Of a stretch of 39,864 nucleotides of DNA, positions 1 to 8,463 are shown piece by piece; the first letter of the stretch is position 1; each line of letters starts with the position of its first letter. Source of the DNA: Myxococcales bacterium (GTDB lineage: Bacteria; Myxococcota_A; Bradymonadia; REDH01); the NCBI GenBank assembly GCA_947496715.1, contig CANMDT010000017.1:1-39864 (forward strand), given 5' to 3'. Both the position numbers and the translations under genes were made by a program. The notes below the pieces were generated by a model. The model was not told the origin of the DNA. It ran no database searches and saw nothing but the letters and a program-made list of their open reading frames with translations.

Positions 1-2650
1 CAAGCGACCCCCAGCCGTCGCGACCGAAGGCCAGTTCAACCGTCTGTCCTGCAGCGGCCTCCACCGTGGCCGCTCCGCCCGCCGACACGAGGCTGCCGGC
101 GCCTACGACACGGTAGAGCTTTGCGGATTCGTCCACACAGTCCTGAGCCTCACTGTCGGCACAGGCCGGCAGCACGGTTCCGTTCCATGTTGCCCCCGCA
201 GCGACCCAGCCCGGGCGCAGGCCGGTGGCCGATACCGATGCGCCTCGACCAGCCCCCGACGCTGCGCCCGACGCATCGGGGTAGAGCGCAAACCGCACGC
301 TATCGCCGAGCGCAGCGAGCGACGAGACGGTCGCCGCGGCATCGTTGCGCATCGTTGCAGGGGCGCGCGTCAGCAGCGGCAGCGCTGTCCCCGCACGCAC
401 GAAGGCACCCGCCTCCGTGAGCGGAATGGCGACCTCTTGCGCCGCCCAGTCAGCCGCCCAAGCCAGCGGCGCATCGCCGAAGAGCGGCCACCATGCGCCT
501 GGCGGAAGTGCCGTCGTCTTGGTCGTCGCTCCCTCCGCGAGGACCGGCGTCACGAACAGGTTCTCGCCGATGAACCAGGCGTAGCCGGCCCGGTCCCAGT
601 TGCCCGTCGGATCGGCCAAAAATGGGTGACGCAGGATCGGCATGCCGGTCGCCTGCGCCTCGTCGAGGAGGCCGCGCCAGACGGGGTAGAGCAGGCTATG
701 AATCTTCGCGTAACGTCGGAAGTGGGCGAGCGACTCCTCGTCCCAGTCGAACCCCCAGTTGCCGCACTTGTCCGACCCGTGGTGGGTCCGCATGACAGGC
801 TCAAAGGCACCCACGACAGTCCAGCGGTAGAAGAGCTCTTTGGTCGTGTTGGGGACTGTCACGGAGGTGTAGCCGGCGATGTCGGTCGCAAACATCGAGA
901 CGCCCGATGCCGATACATGCAGCGAGATCGGCACCACGCTCGGCAGGCCGTCGTCGGTGCCCCAGTCGGTGTTCTGATCGCCCGACCAGAGCACCGGGGC
1001 GATGCCCGAGGTGCCGCCTTTGCGCGACGCCCAACCCGAGCGTGAGAAGTAGAGCCGATCTGGGTCAGCTACACCCCCGTTCGCAGCCGTGATGCCGCGG
1101 GTGTTGGAGCGCTGGTAGGCGAGCGGGTAGCGGTTGTGTTCCAGCCAAAGGCTCTCACCGCTCTCGAGCTGCCCTTCGAGCGGTAGCCACTCCGCGAAGT
1201 CGGCCATCCAGCCGTCGAGCCCCACCTCGTTCACCGCCTTGATGACATAGGACTCGTACCATGAGGCGGCGGCTGGGTTGGTGAGATCGACCAAGCCGGT
1301 CTGGCGGAAGGCCGGGTCTGTCGTGGTGTAGGTTGCGCCCGCCTCGTTCTTCACCAGGAAGCCGCCCGTCTCACCCTCCCCGAACATCCGCGTGGGCCCG
1401 GGTACGAAGGGGTTCAGGTAGCCGAGGAAGGCAAATCCCTGCGTATGAAGCCGGTCGATGTCGGTCGGGAGGTCGGGGTAGCGCGCCGGGTCCCACTCCC
1501 AAGCGTAGGAGAGCCGGAAGCCGCTGCCGCTCTGCGACCCGCCGATCCAGTCTTCGCTCCAGACCGCGGAGGAGGGCACATCTGCTTCTCGCAGCAGCGT
1601 CGCGACCCGCGTAAGCTCCGCGGGCCCACCGACCGCGTGGTTCCAGGGGGCAAAGGCCCAGTCGGGGACCTGCGGCGGACGGCCGGTGAGCCCGGTCGCC
1701 CAGGCGATGCCCTCCGATGGGCGCGCCCAGGGATGCAGCGACAGCGCCGGCAGCGACCCTGCGGTGCGGAGCGTCAGCCGCGCTGTAGCGCCTCGGTCCA
1801 AGTCCAGTTCCGATACGGAATCCTCGTCCAGGAGCATCGTGTAGCCCCCCGACGCATGCATCACGCCCATGGGGGCGTAGGCCGCCTCGAGCGCGTTGGC
1901 GAGCGGGAAGCCGGAGTCGCCCTCCAACTTCCCAATCCCCTGCTCTTGGGTCCACAGCCTGTAAACGCGGCCGCGAAGATCCATGCCCGTCACCTGCGTT
2001 CCAAGACCGATGAAGCGCTCGTCGGATGGCGAGCCCCAACTCCACTCGCCTGTTGCCGCGCCCTCGAGCGTACTGCTCATCGCGACCCGGAGCGTGCCAT
2101 CGGCGTCGAGCGAATAGCGCAGCGCGACCGATGCTCCAGGGGCGCCTGCCAACGGCCAGCGGAGCGTAAGCGCATCGGCGGTCGCGGCCTCCACGGTCGC
2201 GCTGCCCGCCGGCTGCAGCCAGGTGAGGCGCGATGCCGGCCCGGTCATCGTAACGATCGTGTTGCCGAAGCCGCTCCGGAAGGCTGGCGTGCCCGCAGCG
2301 ACCCGCGCCCCCGGGTTGGCGTCGTCACAGGTCGCGACACCCGTCGCTACAACCGTCTCGCCGCGCGCCAGCATCCAGCTCCCATCCCCTGCGAAGGCGA
2401 CGCTGAGCCCCGCCCGCTCGATCCGCGCGAGCTGCTCCACAGGCGCCTGCTTGCAGCTCTCTGCCGCGCTCCCCGAGCCATCAGCACTGCCGTCCGGCGC
2501 GGTATCTGAACCGCTGCCCGAACCATCCGTCAGCCCCGTGTCAGAGCCGGTATCGTCGATAGCATCGAGGGTCGCATCGGCGGAGGTTTCGGTAGCATCA
2601 TCGCCACAGGCGACGAGCAGCAGGAGGGGCAGTAACAAGCGGCGAGACAT
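1..2650 (-). CDS. Exported GH31 glycoside hydrolase, YihQ (sulfoquinovosidase)-like lipoprotein, 3' end cut by window edge
   Basis: The reading frame is open from ATG at 2650 to the left edge, so the C-terminus is missing. The N-terminus is a lipoprotein signal (lipobox LVAC, Cys15), followed by an Asp/Gly/Ser/Thr linker to about residue 60 and a GH31 domain. The block DGWMADFAEW holds the nucleophile Asp484 and LWSGDQNTDW the acid/base Asp558; both match the E. coli YihQ clade (from memory GWMADFGEY and MWAGDQNVDW), as do WSEDWIG and DIAGYTS. The Arg of the YihQ sulfonate-binding set appears kept (FRLSYAWEW), but the nearby Trp is Tyr, so the substrate may be another alpha-glycoside. YihQ is cytoplasmic, whereas this protein should be anchored outside the inner membrane. 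It sits 57 bp downstream of the pseudokinase gene on the same strand; an AGGA lies 8 bp before the start. Confidence 0.88.
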   Translation of the reverse strand, partial: MSRRLLLPLLLLVACGDDATETSADATLDAIDDTGSDTGLTDGSGSGSDTAPDGSADGSGSAAESCKQAPVEQLARIERAGLSVAFAGDGSWMLARGETVVATGVATCDDANPGARVAAGTPAFRSGFGNTIVTMTGPASRLTWLQPAGSATVEAATADALTLRWPLAGAPGASVALRYSLDADGTLRVAMSSTLEGAATGEWSWGSPSDERFIGLGTQVTGMDLRGRVYRLWTQEQGIGKLEGDSGFPLANALEAAYAPMGVMHASGGYTMLLDEDSVSELDLDRGATARLTLRTAGSLPALSLHPWARPSEGIAWATGLTGRPPQVPDWAFAPWNHAVGGPAELTRVATLLREADVPSSAVWSEDWIGGSQSGSGFRLSYAWEWDPARYPDLPTDIDRLHTQGFAFLGYLNPFVPGPTRMFGEGETGGFLVKNEAGATYTTTDPAFRQTGLVDLTNPAAASWYESYVIKAVNEVGLDGWMADFAEWLPLEGQLESGESLWLEHNRYPLAYQRSNTRGITAANGGVADPDRLYFSRSGWASRKGGTSGIAPVLWSGDQNTDWGTDDGLPSVVPISLHVSASGVSMFATDIAGYTSVTVPNTTKELFYRWTVVGAFEPVMRTHHGSDKCGNWGFDWDEESLAHFRRYAKIHSLLYPVWRGLLDEAQATGMPILRHPFLADPTGNWDRAGYAWFIGENLFVTPVLAEGATTKTTALPPGAWWPLFGDAPLAWAADWAAQEVAIPLTEAGAFVRAGTALPLLTRAPATMRNDAAATVSSLAALGDSVRFALYPDASGAASGAGRGASVSATGLRPGWVAAGATWNGTVLPACADSEAQDCVDESAKLYRVVGAGSLVSAGGAATVEAAAGQTVELAFGRDGWGSL

Positions 2651-2707
2651 CGGGCCATCCTGTGTAGGAAGAGACCCGCTTGTCGCTAGGCGCGCAGCGC
2701 CCAAGGT

Positions 2708-4078
2708 TCAACGCTCGTCGAACTTGAGCTGAACCGCGAGCCGCCGACAGTTACCAAGATCCTGAAACTCTTTCGGGTCGTGCGTTGTCACGGGTCCGGC
2801 CTTGCCATCTTTACCCATCACGCGGAGCTGAATCGGAGCGGTCAATGAGCGGCGCTCCAGCACCAGCGGCGTCCTGCCGAGCGGCTCCGCCGTGTGGCCC
2901 ACGACCTCTACCAGATCGAGTGATGGCGGGTCGGAGGTGACGACGACGCTGTAGGGGCGGAACTGGAGGTAGGCGAAAAGGATGATGAGCATGGCCAGCG
3001 AGACGAGGCCGGTCATGCGCCAGAGCGAGAGTGAACGCAGGTCGTCCGCGGAGGCCTGTGCGACCGCAGTAGAGCGGAGCTGGGGCAGAGCATCGCTGCT
3101 GCCGTCGTCAAAGGCGGCCTGCAGTGCTGAGGCGAAGTCGCTCGTCGTGGCTTGCCGGTCGGCGGGCTGTCGCGACATCGCCTGCAGGATGGTCGTCTCA
3201 AACACAGAACCAGCGGGAAGCCGCTTGAGCGGCGCGGGCATCGCAGCCAGCGTCGCGCGGATCCCTTCGGTCGCGTCGTTCGTCTTCACGAAGTAGGGGT
3301 GGTGGCCCGAGAAGGCCTGATAGGCAAGGCAGCCCAATGCGTAGACCTCTGCCGCAGGCGCCCGCTCGCAGTTCACCGCGTCGGGGGGGAGTTGCGCGGT
3401 CCGGAACCGCCCCGAGGTGGGAGCACCCTCCTCGTCATCGCTCGTCGCGCTACTCGAGGCCGAGAAGGCAAAGACCTCCGGCGGCAGGTGGGAGATGAAC
3501 TCGGCCACGGGCGGGCCGCCCGCGTTCAGCGAGTCTTCGCGGTAGAGCACCTCGCCGTAACCGAGCAGGATCGCACGGCCCTCCTGGGTCACCCAGACAC
3601 GCTCCGCGGTCGGGCCTCGGTGCGGCTCGCCTGCAGTGGAGCGGTAGGTATCGAGCGCGGCTGCGAGATCTGCAATCAGCTCCGCAACCTCGTCGGGGTT
3701 GAAGCGGTGGCCGCGGGCGAGCATGCTGCTCATGAGGTCGCCGGGCGGCAGCCGCATCACGAGGAAGTGGCTCATCTCTTCCCAGAGTCCGGTGTCGATG
3801 ATGTCGGGAACGCCCGGGCCGACGACGTTCGGTGTCGTCCGCTGGATGGTGCTGGCAATGCGGGTCCGGTCCATCATGCGGAGCGTCGAGGACTTGAGGC
3901 CGGCGTAGGAGCGAATCTGCACGCTCCGGCCGAACGGAAGCCATTGCGCCTCTACAAACTCGTAGATGGGGGTGGCGTGGAGCCGCCTGCCCAGCCGATA
4001 GGTGTGATGCAGTTCGACCTGGGTGCCTTCACGGTTGGCGTCCGGGCCGGGGAGGCGGGATGTGGGCATATCGGCCAT
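2708..4078 (-). CDS. Membrane pseudokinase (degenerate Ser/Thr kinase fold) with C-terminal PEGA-like domain
   Basis: I start this 456-residue protein at ATG 4078, with AAGG six bases upstream; the frame stays open to 4474, but that stretch looks non-coding and would overlap the divergent regulator gene. Residues ~25-345 follow a protein kinase fold: a C-lobe is recognisable (PPEVF, AEVYALGCLAYQAFSGHHPYF, then a helix ending ADRQATTSDF). Catalytic motifs are lost: there is no Gly-rich loop, no clear VAIK Lys, HRD has become HRG and DFG has become GYG. A single membrane helix follows at ~356-374 (VSLAMLIILFAYLQF), then an extracytoplasmic piece starting VVVTSDPPSLDL with GRTPLVLERR, like a PEGA domain. 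It is probably a non-catalytic sensor or scaffold. Its gene is divergent from a WYL regulator and directly upstream of the glycosidase. Confidence 0.75.
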   Translation of the reverse strand: MADMPTSRLPGPDANREGTQVELHHTYRLGRRLHATPIYEFVEAQWLPFGRSVQIRSYAGLKSSTLRMMDRTRIASTIQRTTPNVVGPGVPDIIDTGLWEEMSHFLVMRLPPGDLMSSMLARGHRFNPDEVAELIADLAAALDTYRSTAGEPHRGPTAERVWVTQEGRAILLGYGEVLYREDSLNAGGPPVAEFISHLPPEVFAFSASSSATSDDEEGAPTSGRFRTAQLPPDAVNCERAPAAEVYALGCLAYQAFSGHHPYFVKTNDATEGIRATLAAMPAPLKRLPAGSVFETTILQAMSRQPADRQATTSDFASALQAAFDDGSSDALPQLRSTAVAQASADDLRSLSLWRMTGLVSLAMLIILFAYLQFRPYSVVVTSDPPSLDLVEVVGHTAEPLGRTPLVLERRSLTAPIQLRVMGKDGKAGPVTTHDPKEFQDLGNCRRLAVQLKFDER

Positions 4079-4435
4079 GGCCGACCTTGGGTGCTTGGTG
4101 GATGCAGCGAGGGACTTGGCCTGTTGCACAGCGGCCGGCGGGAGGCAAAAAATGTGCGGCGCTGCCGCGCCGGATGGAGGCGGGGTGTCGACCTGAGGGA
4201 TTGGCTCCGTGGCGCGAGAGAAGAGAGGGGAGCAGGGGAGTGGCCCACCGGTGGTTGGGAACTGCGATGGCGCGTGATATCGTACCCTTCCGAGTTTCAA
4301 TATCTTGCGCAGGGTGGAAGATTCGTTCCATCTGGGTGTGCGAGTTTGTCCATCCCCATACGCCGCCATTTGCGGAGTTGCATCAAGATCGCTTAGAGAA
4401 GCGGCCACTGGAACCGATTCTCCTCCGGGTGGGCA
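4079..4435. promoter_or_regulatory. Divergent intergenic region between the pseudokinase and WYL regulator genes
   Basis: This 357-bp region has no credible gene and should hold promoters for both directions. An AT-richer patch near 4275-4310 (gatatcgt and caatatcttg) is the likeliest promoter area. On the minus strand TTGAAA is followed 15 bases later by TATCAC, a short-spaced and weak match. No clear operator palindrome was found. A plus-strand in-frame TAG at 4394-4396 limits how far upstream the regulator can start. Confidence 0.4.
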
Positions 4436-5533
4436 ATGAAGGATGGAAACAGGCGCGCAAGCGGCACCAAGCAACCAACCAAGCAGGTTGCCAAGGTCTT
4501 AGGGGCCGCAGCCAGCAAGATCGACAGCAAGGCCGATGGGTTGGTCAGCCATGTGAAGTTTACGCTTTTCCTGCTGCGGAACGGGCGGGCCACGGTCAAG
4601 CAGGTGGTCGATGCCGTCGGCAAGGATGAAAAGACGGCGCGCAACTGGCTCAAGGCGCTGGTTCTCAAGATGCCGGAAGATTTTGAGGAGACGCGGCAGC
4701 ACAACAACGAGGTCCTTGAGATCCGCTCCAAATCAGCGCTCGCAGATGGCTCCGACATCACGGCGCTCCGCGTGGCAGCCCTTCGCCTGGCCATCAATGC
4801 CTTCCCCCATCTGCGCGAAACCGCACTCGCCGACGAACTCCAGAAGGCCTGCGACCATGCCTTCGCTTCGCTCGATCCCGACTCCCCCGAGAAGGCAAAG
4901 GCACAGCGTTCCTTCGACAGCATGTTGGTTTCGAAGACCCGGATTCTGAGCCCGACCATCGCCTCCGACCTGCTCGACGAACTTGTCGATGCGCTGGTCG
5001 GCCTGCACGAGATCGAGATTGAGTATGAGAAGTTCGATGGCGTGCTTCTCCGCGAGAAACTCCAGCCTTGGACCCTTTTGTTCACCGACGAGGGTGTGCA
5101 GCTCTACGGCAACATCATCGATTCGCCCGATACCGACCGCATCCGCTTGCAGCGCATCTTTCAGACCGCCCGCATCCGCTCGATACGGAAGCTGAACAGA
5201 CAGTTCCTCTACCCATCGATCAACGAGTACGATCCCCGCAAGCTCTGGGAGCATGCCTTTGGCTCGTGGCTCCCTCGCGAAGATGCGCCGGTCGAGACCA
5301 TCGAGTTGGCCTTCCGACCCTTCTGGCGCACCTGGTTCAACACCACGCGGCTCCATCCGTCGCAGAGCGAGCCCAGAGATTTGCCCAACGGGGAGGGCTT
5401 CACTGTGACCTTCCAACTTCAGATCACCATCGACTTCGTTCGCTGGGTCCGCGGTTACGGCAAAGCGGTTCGCGTGATCAGCCCGCCCGACCTGCTGTCG
5501 CGCCTCGACAACGCAGATCAGGACTGGCCCTAG
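4436..5533 (+). CDS. WYL-domain transcriptional regulator
   Basis: This 365-residue protein begins with a basic leader, followed by a helix-turn-helix at ~37-75 (TLFLLRNGRATVKQVVDAVG, then KTARNWLKALVL). A helical linker leads to a WYL domain at ~198-268 (IEIEYEKFDGVLLREKLQPW, GVQLYGNIIDSPDTDRIRLQ, RIRSIRKL). The C-terminus (~285-360), with FTVTFQLQITIDFVRWVRGY, fits the WCX extension. WYL regulators bind nucleic-acid or nucleotide ligands and often control stress, DNA-damage or phage-defence genes; the ligand here is unknown. ATG 4436 is the only ATG after an in-frame stop at 4394, with a weak GGGTGGG upstream. It is transcribed away from the pseudokinase, which it may control together with itself. 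Confidence 0.85.
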   Translation: MKDGNRRASGTKQPTKQVAKVLGAAASKIDSKADGLVSHVKFTLFLLRNGRATVKQVVDAVGKDEKTARNWLKALVLKMPEDFEETRQHNNEVLEIRSKSALADGSDITALRVAALRLAINAFPHLRETALADELQKACDHAFASLDPDSPEKAKAQRSFDSMLVSKTRILSPTIASDLLDELVDALVGLHEIEIEYEKFDGVLLREKLQPWTLLFTDEGVQLYGNIIDSPDTDRIRLQRIFQTARIRSIRKLNRQFLYPSINEYDPRKLWEHAFGSWLPREDAPVETIELAFRPFWRTWFNTTRLHPSQSEPRDLPNGEGFTVTFQLQITIDFVRWVRGYGKAVRVISPPDLLSRLDNADQDWP

Positions 5534-5568
5534 CCCGCCTTCCTCGTGCCGTTCGAACCGTCACGGGG

Positions 5569-5598
5569 TTGACATCTGTGTGTTGGAAAGGGCAGTTA
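5569..5598 (+). promoter_or_regulatory. Possible promoter upstream of the phosphoesterase lipoprotein gene
   Basis: A perfect TTGACA lies at 5569-5574, with CAGTTA at 5593-5598 after 18 bases as a poor -10. It lies in the 125-bp gap before the lipoprotein start at 5659. Only the -35 is convincing. Confidence 0.3.
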
Positions 5599-5658
5599 CC
5601 GGCAGCATGGATGCGTCCAAAACGGCGCGCATCCCCACACTCCCCATCCGGGTCTGCC

Positions 5659-8463
5659 ATGAGACATCTCCCGCTCCTCTGTCTCCTTCTCTCCGGCTCC
5701 CTCATCGCCTGCGGTGATGACAAGGAGAGCGCGGCGATCACCGATATCGCCGACGGAAGCGGCGATGCCTCCGACGGCAGCGGCGACGGCTCTGCTGCAA
5801 CCGACACCACCGGTGGCAGCGGCGACGCCGACGGAAGCGGGACCGAGGATGTATGGGTTGTCCCCGATGTTGTCTGCAACCCGGTTCCCACCGAGGCTGC
5901 GAAGCTCGAAGCAGGCGCCAATGATGGCTCCGGCATCGTTGCACTTGGTGGCCGCCGCCTTAGCTCACCCGGCACTACGACCGCGGTACCTGGCTTCCCG
6001 TCCAACCTGGTCGTCCACCCGTCGCTCCCCGTTGTCTTCGTCCTGAGCACCAGCATCGACGACCGGCGCATCATCGTGCTCAGCACCGACGACGGCTCCA
6101 TCGTGCAGGACGTCTCGCTCGACGAGGCCTACTACGGCATTGCGCTCTCCGCCGACGGCAGCAGGCTCTACGTCTCTTCAGGCTCCACCAAGCGGGTCGA
6201 CGCCTTCGATGTCAACGCCACCACCGGCGAAATCGCGCTTGCAGTGAGCACCGAACTCCCCATCGTCACCTCGGGCATGACGCTCTCGGCCGATGGCAGC
6301 CGCCTCTACGTGGGCGAGGCCGAAGGCAGCCGCCTGCTCGCGCTCGATACCGCTCGCCTCGGGACGCCCGAAGCCGTGGCCAACACCTACGCCGTCTCTT
6401 CCGGTGTCTGGGACGTGGAGCGCATCCCCGGTACCGAGACCATCGTCGTCTCGTCGCACGTCACCTCCGACATCCAGGTGGTCAACACGGTCACCGGTCA
6501 GGTTGGCGAGCCGGTCGATGTTGGTCGAGGCCCCATGGGCATGCAGGCCTCTGCCGATGGTAGCAAGCTCTGGATCGCGGTCTCCGGTGCCGACGAGCTT
6601 GTTGAGGTTCGGGTCTCCGACTGGACGGTCACGCGGCGTGTCCGTGTCGTCGAGTCTGACGTTCTCACAAACGACGGAAGCCCGCTCCTGCGCAGCAACG
6701 TGAACGATGTTGAGGTCTCGCCGGATGGCAGCCGCCTCTACGTGACCCGTGGCGTCGACAATGCGGTCTCCGTGCTGGCGACCTCCGACCTCTCTTTCAT
6801 CGGCTCGATGCCCACCGCCTGGTATCCCTCCGGGAGTGCCGTGACGCCAGACGGTCAGAAGCTGGTCGTCGCAGAGGGGAAGGGCTTTGGAAGCGGCCCC
6901 AGCCTAGGCCGCTCTTCCAAGGTAGCCATGGACGGCAGCGTCAGCTTCGTGCCGCTCACGGGTCTCGACATTGCTGGCACGACGGCGCAGGTGGTTTCAA
7001 ACGCGCTCCGGTCCCTCACCACCTTCCCGGTCGAGTGCGACGACTTCTTCCCCGTGCCGGTCAACCCGGGCGACTACACCCCCATCGAGCATGTCATCCT
7101 CGTCGTGAAGGAGAACAAGACCTTGGACTGCGTCTTCGGCGACATCTCGGACCGTGGGCTCAACGTCGACCCGAGCCTGGTTGTCTGGGGCCGGGATATC
7201 ACGCCGAACCAGCATGCCTTCGTCGATGAGTTCGCCTTCTCCGCAAACTTCTACGACGAGGTCGAAGACTCCGACATGGGCCACATCATGCTCACCTCGG
7301 GCTTCCTGAACGACTTCGTGGAGCGCTCCTGGGTCGAGTCGGATCGCAGCGGAATGTTCGATGCCTATCAGGTGGCGGAGACGACCACGCCGACCAACGG
7401 AAACTTCTTTACCCACCTGATGGACCGCGACATCAGCGTTCAAATCTACGGCGAGATCACCGGCATGTTTGCCCGCTCGCAGGACGGTCGCCAGCCCTTT
7501 GCCTTCTCGGACCGCGCCTACCCCGGCGGCTTCTTCTACTCCATGGGCGTCCGCGATACCGACCGTGCCGAGTATGTGCTCCGCAAGATCAGCCAGGGCA
7601 AGTTGGCAAAGTTCACCTACATGCTGATGCCGAACGACCACACGGGCGGCACCACCCCCGGCAACCCCACGCCCGAAGCGCAGGTCGCCGACAACGACTT
7701 CGCCATCGGTCGGCTGACCGAGGGCCTCTCACAGAGCGAGTACTGGAAGAAGACCGCGATCTTCGTCGTCGAGGATGATCCGCAGGGCTGCGAGGACCAC
7801 GTGGACTCTCACCGCGTGTTCGCCTTCGTCATCAGCCCCTGGGCAAAGCGCGGCTACATCAGCTTCGTCAACTACTCCTTCCAGTCGGTCTTCGCGACCA
7901 TGACCCGCATCCTTGGCGTGCCGCCGATGGGCCGTCCGGACGCCATGGCCTCTCCGATGTGGGACATGTTCTCGGGCGTGCCCGACTACTCCCCCTACGT
8001 TGTGAAGCCCCGCATCATCCCCGAAGACAAAATCCGCGACATCAAGACGCCGGGCGTGCGAGAGTCGATGGCGATGGACTTCTCCGGACCCGACCGGAAC
8101 AAGGAGCTAGGAACGGTGGTGCAGAACTACCGCCTCTGGAAGATGGGACGCATCTCGCGCGAAGAGGCCCAGGCCCGCATCGAGCGCGGCGAGCGGCCGC
8201 TGCCCGCCGGTGTGACGCGCGCCAATACCGCCCATCAGATTGAGGAACTTGCAGAAGAGCGCGAGGAGGAGGCCGAAGAGGAGTTCACCTCGTTTGAAGC
8301 CGAGTGGAAGGCCTACCTGCAGTATGCGAAGGAGAAGGGCGAGACCGTCGCGATTCGCGGCGGCTACCCCATCTCCCCCGCGCAGATTGAGGCCGTCATG
8401 CGGGGCGAGATTCCTGTGGAGAAGGTGCCGTCGTTGCGCGTCGCGCCCCCTCAAGGCAGGTAG
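5659..8463 (+). CDS. Lipoprotein with YncE-like beta-propeller and PF04185-type phosphoesterase domain
   Basis: The start at ATG 5659 gives 934 residues and a clear lipoprotein signal (LIAC, Cys18). The frame is open much further upstream, but only as antisense-type shadow over the WYL gene. A Gly/Ser/Asp linker (~20-60) precedes a seven-blade-like beta-propeller to ~450 with repeated LSADGSRLYV and VSPDGSRLYVTRG motifs (YVTN/YncE style). Next comes a phosphoesterase domain of the alkaline-phosphatase superfamily type (~470-790): IEHVILVVKENKTLDCVFGD, SDMGHIMLTSGF, MLMPNDHTGG, IFVVEDDPQGCEDHVDSHR. The last ~100 residues are very acidic and helical (ELAEEREEEAEEEF). It is probably a surface or periplasmic phosphoesterase; phospholipids or phosphomonoesters are both possible substrates. 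Its end overlaps the convergent EEP gene by 13 bp. Confidence 0.85.
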   Translation: MRHLPLLCLLLSGSLIACGDDKESAAITDIADGSGDASDGSGDGSAATDTTGGSGDADGSGTEDVWVVPDVVCNPVPTEAAKLEAGANDGSGIVALGGRRLSSPGTTTAVPGFPSNLVVHPSLPVVFVLSTSIDDRRIIVLSTDDGSIVQDVSLDEAYYGIALSADGSRLYVSSGSTKRVDAFDVNATTGEIALAVSTELPIVTSGMTLSADGSRLYVGEAEGSRLLALDTARLGTPEAVANTYAVSSGVWDVERIPGTETIVVSSHVTSDIQVVNTVTGQVGEPVDVGRGPMGMQASADGSKLWIAVSGADELVEVRVSDWTVTRRVRVVESDVLTNDGSPLLRSNVNDVEVSPDGSRLYVTRGVDNAVSVLATSDLSFIGSMPTAWYPSGSAVTPDGQKLVVAEGKGFGSGPSLGRSSKVAMDGSVSFVPLTGLDIAGTTAQVVSNALRSLTTFPVECDDFFPVPVNPGDYTPIEHVILVVKENKTLDCVFGDISDRGLNVDPSLVVWGRDITPNQHAFVDEFAFSANFYDEVEDSDMGHIMLTSGFLNDFVERSWVESDRSGMFDAYQVAETTTPTNGNFFTHLMDRDISVQIYGEITGMFARSQDGRQPFAFSDRAYPGGFFYSMGVRDTDRAEYVLRKISQGKLAKFTYMLMPNDHTGGTTPGNPTPEAQVADNDFAIGRLTEGLSQSEYWKKTAIFVVEDDPQGCEDHVDSHRVFAFVISPWAKRGYISFVNYSFQSVFATMTRILGVPPMGRPDAMASPMWDMFSGVPDYSPYVVKPRIIPEDKIRDIKTPGVRESMAMDFSGPDRNKELGTVVQNYRLWKMGRISREEAQARIERGERPLPAGVTRANTAHQIEELAEEREEEAEEEFTSFEAEWKAYLQYAKEKGETVAIRGGYPISPAQIEAVMRGEIPVEKVPSLRVAPPQGR

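Noticed and set aside
437-2509. Plus-strand open frames of 202 and 354 codons opposite the GH31 gene
   Set aside because: They are Arg/Pro/Ala-rich shadows of a clearly coding minus-strand frame with recognised catalytic motifs.
3152-4396. 414-codon plus-strand frame opposite the pseudokinase gene
   Set aside because: Composition is typical antisense of a GC-rich gene, and the minus-strand frame has kinase-fold and membrane features.
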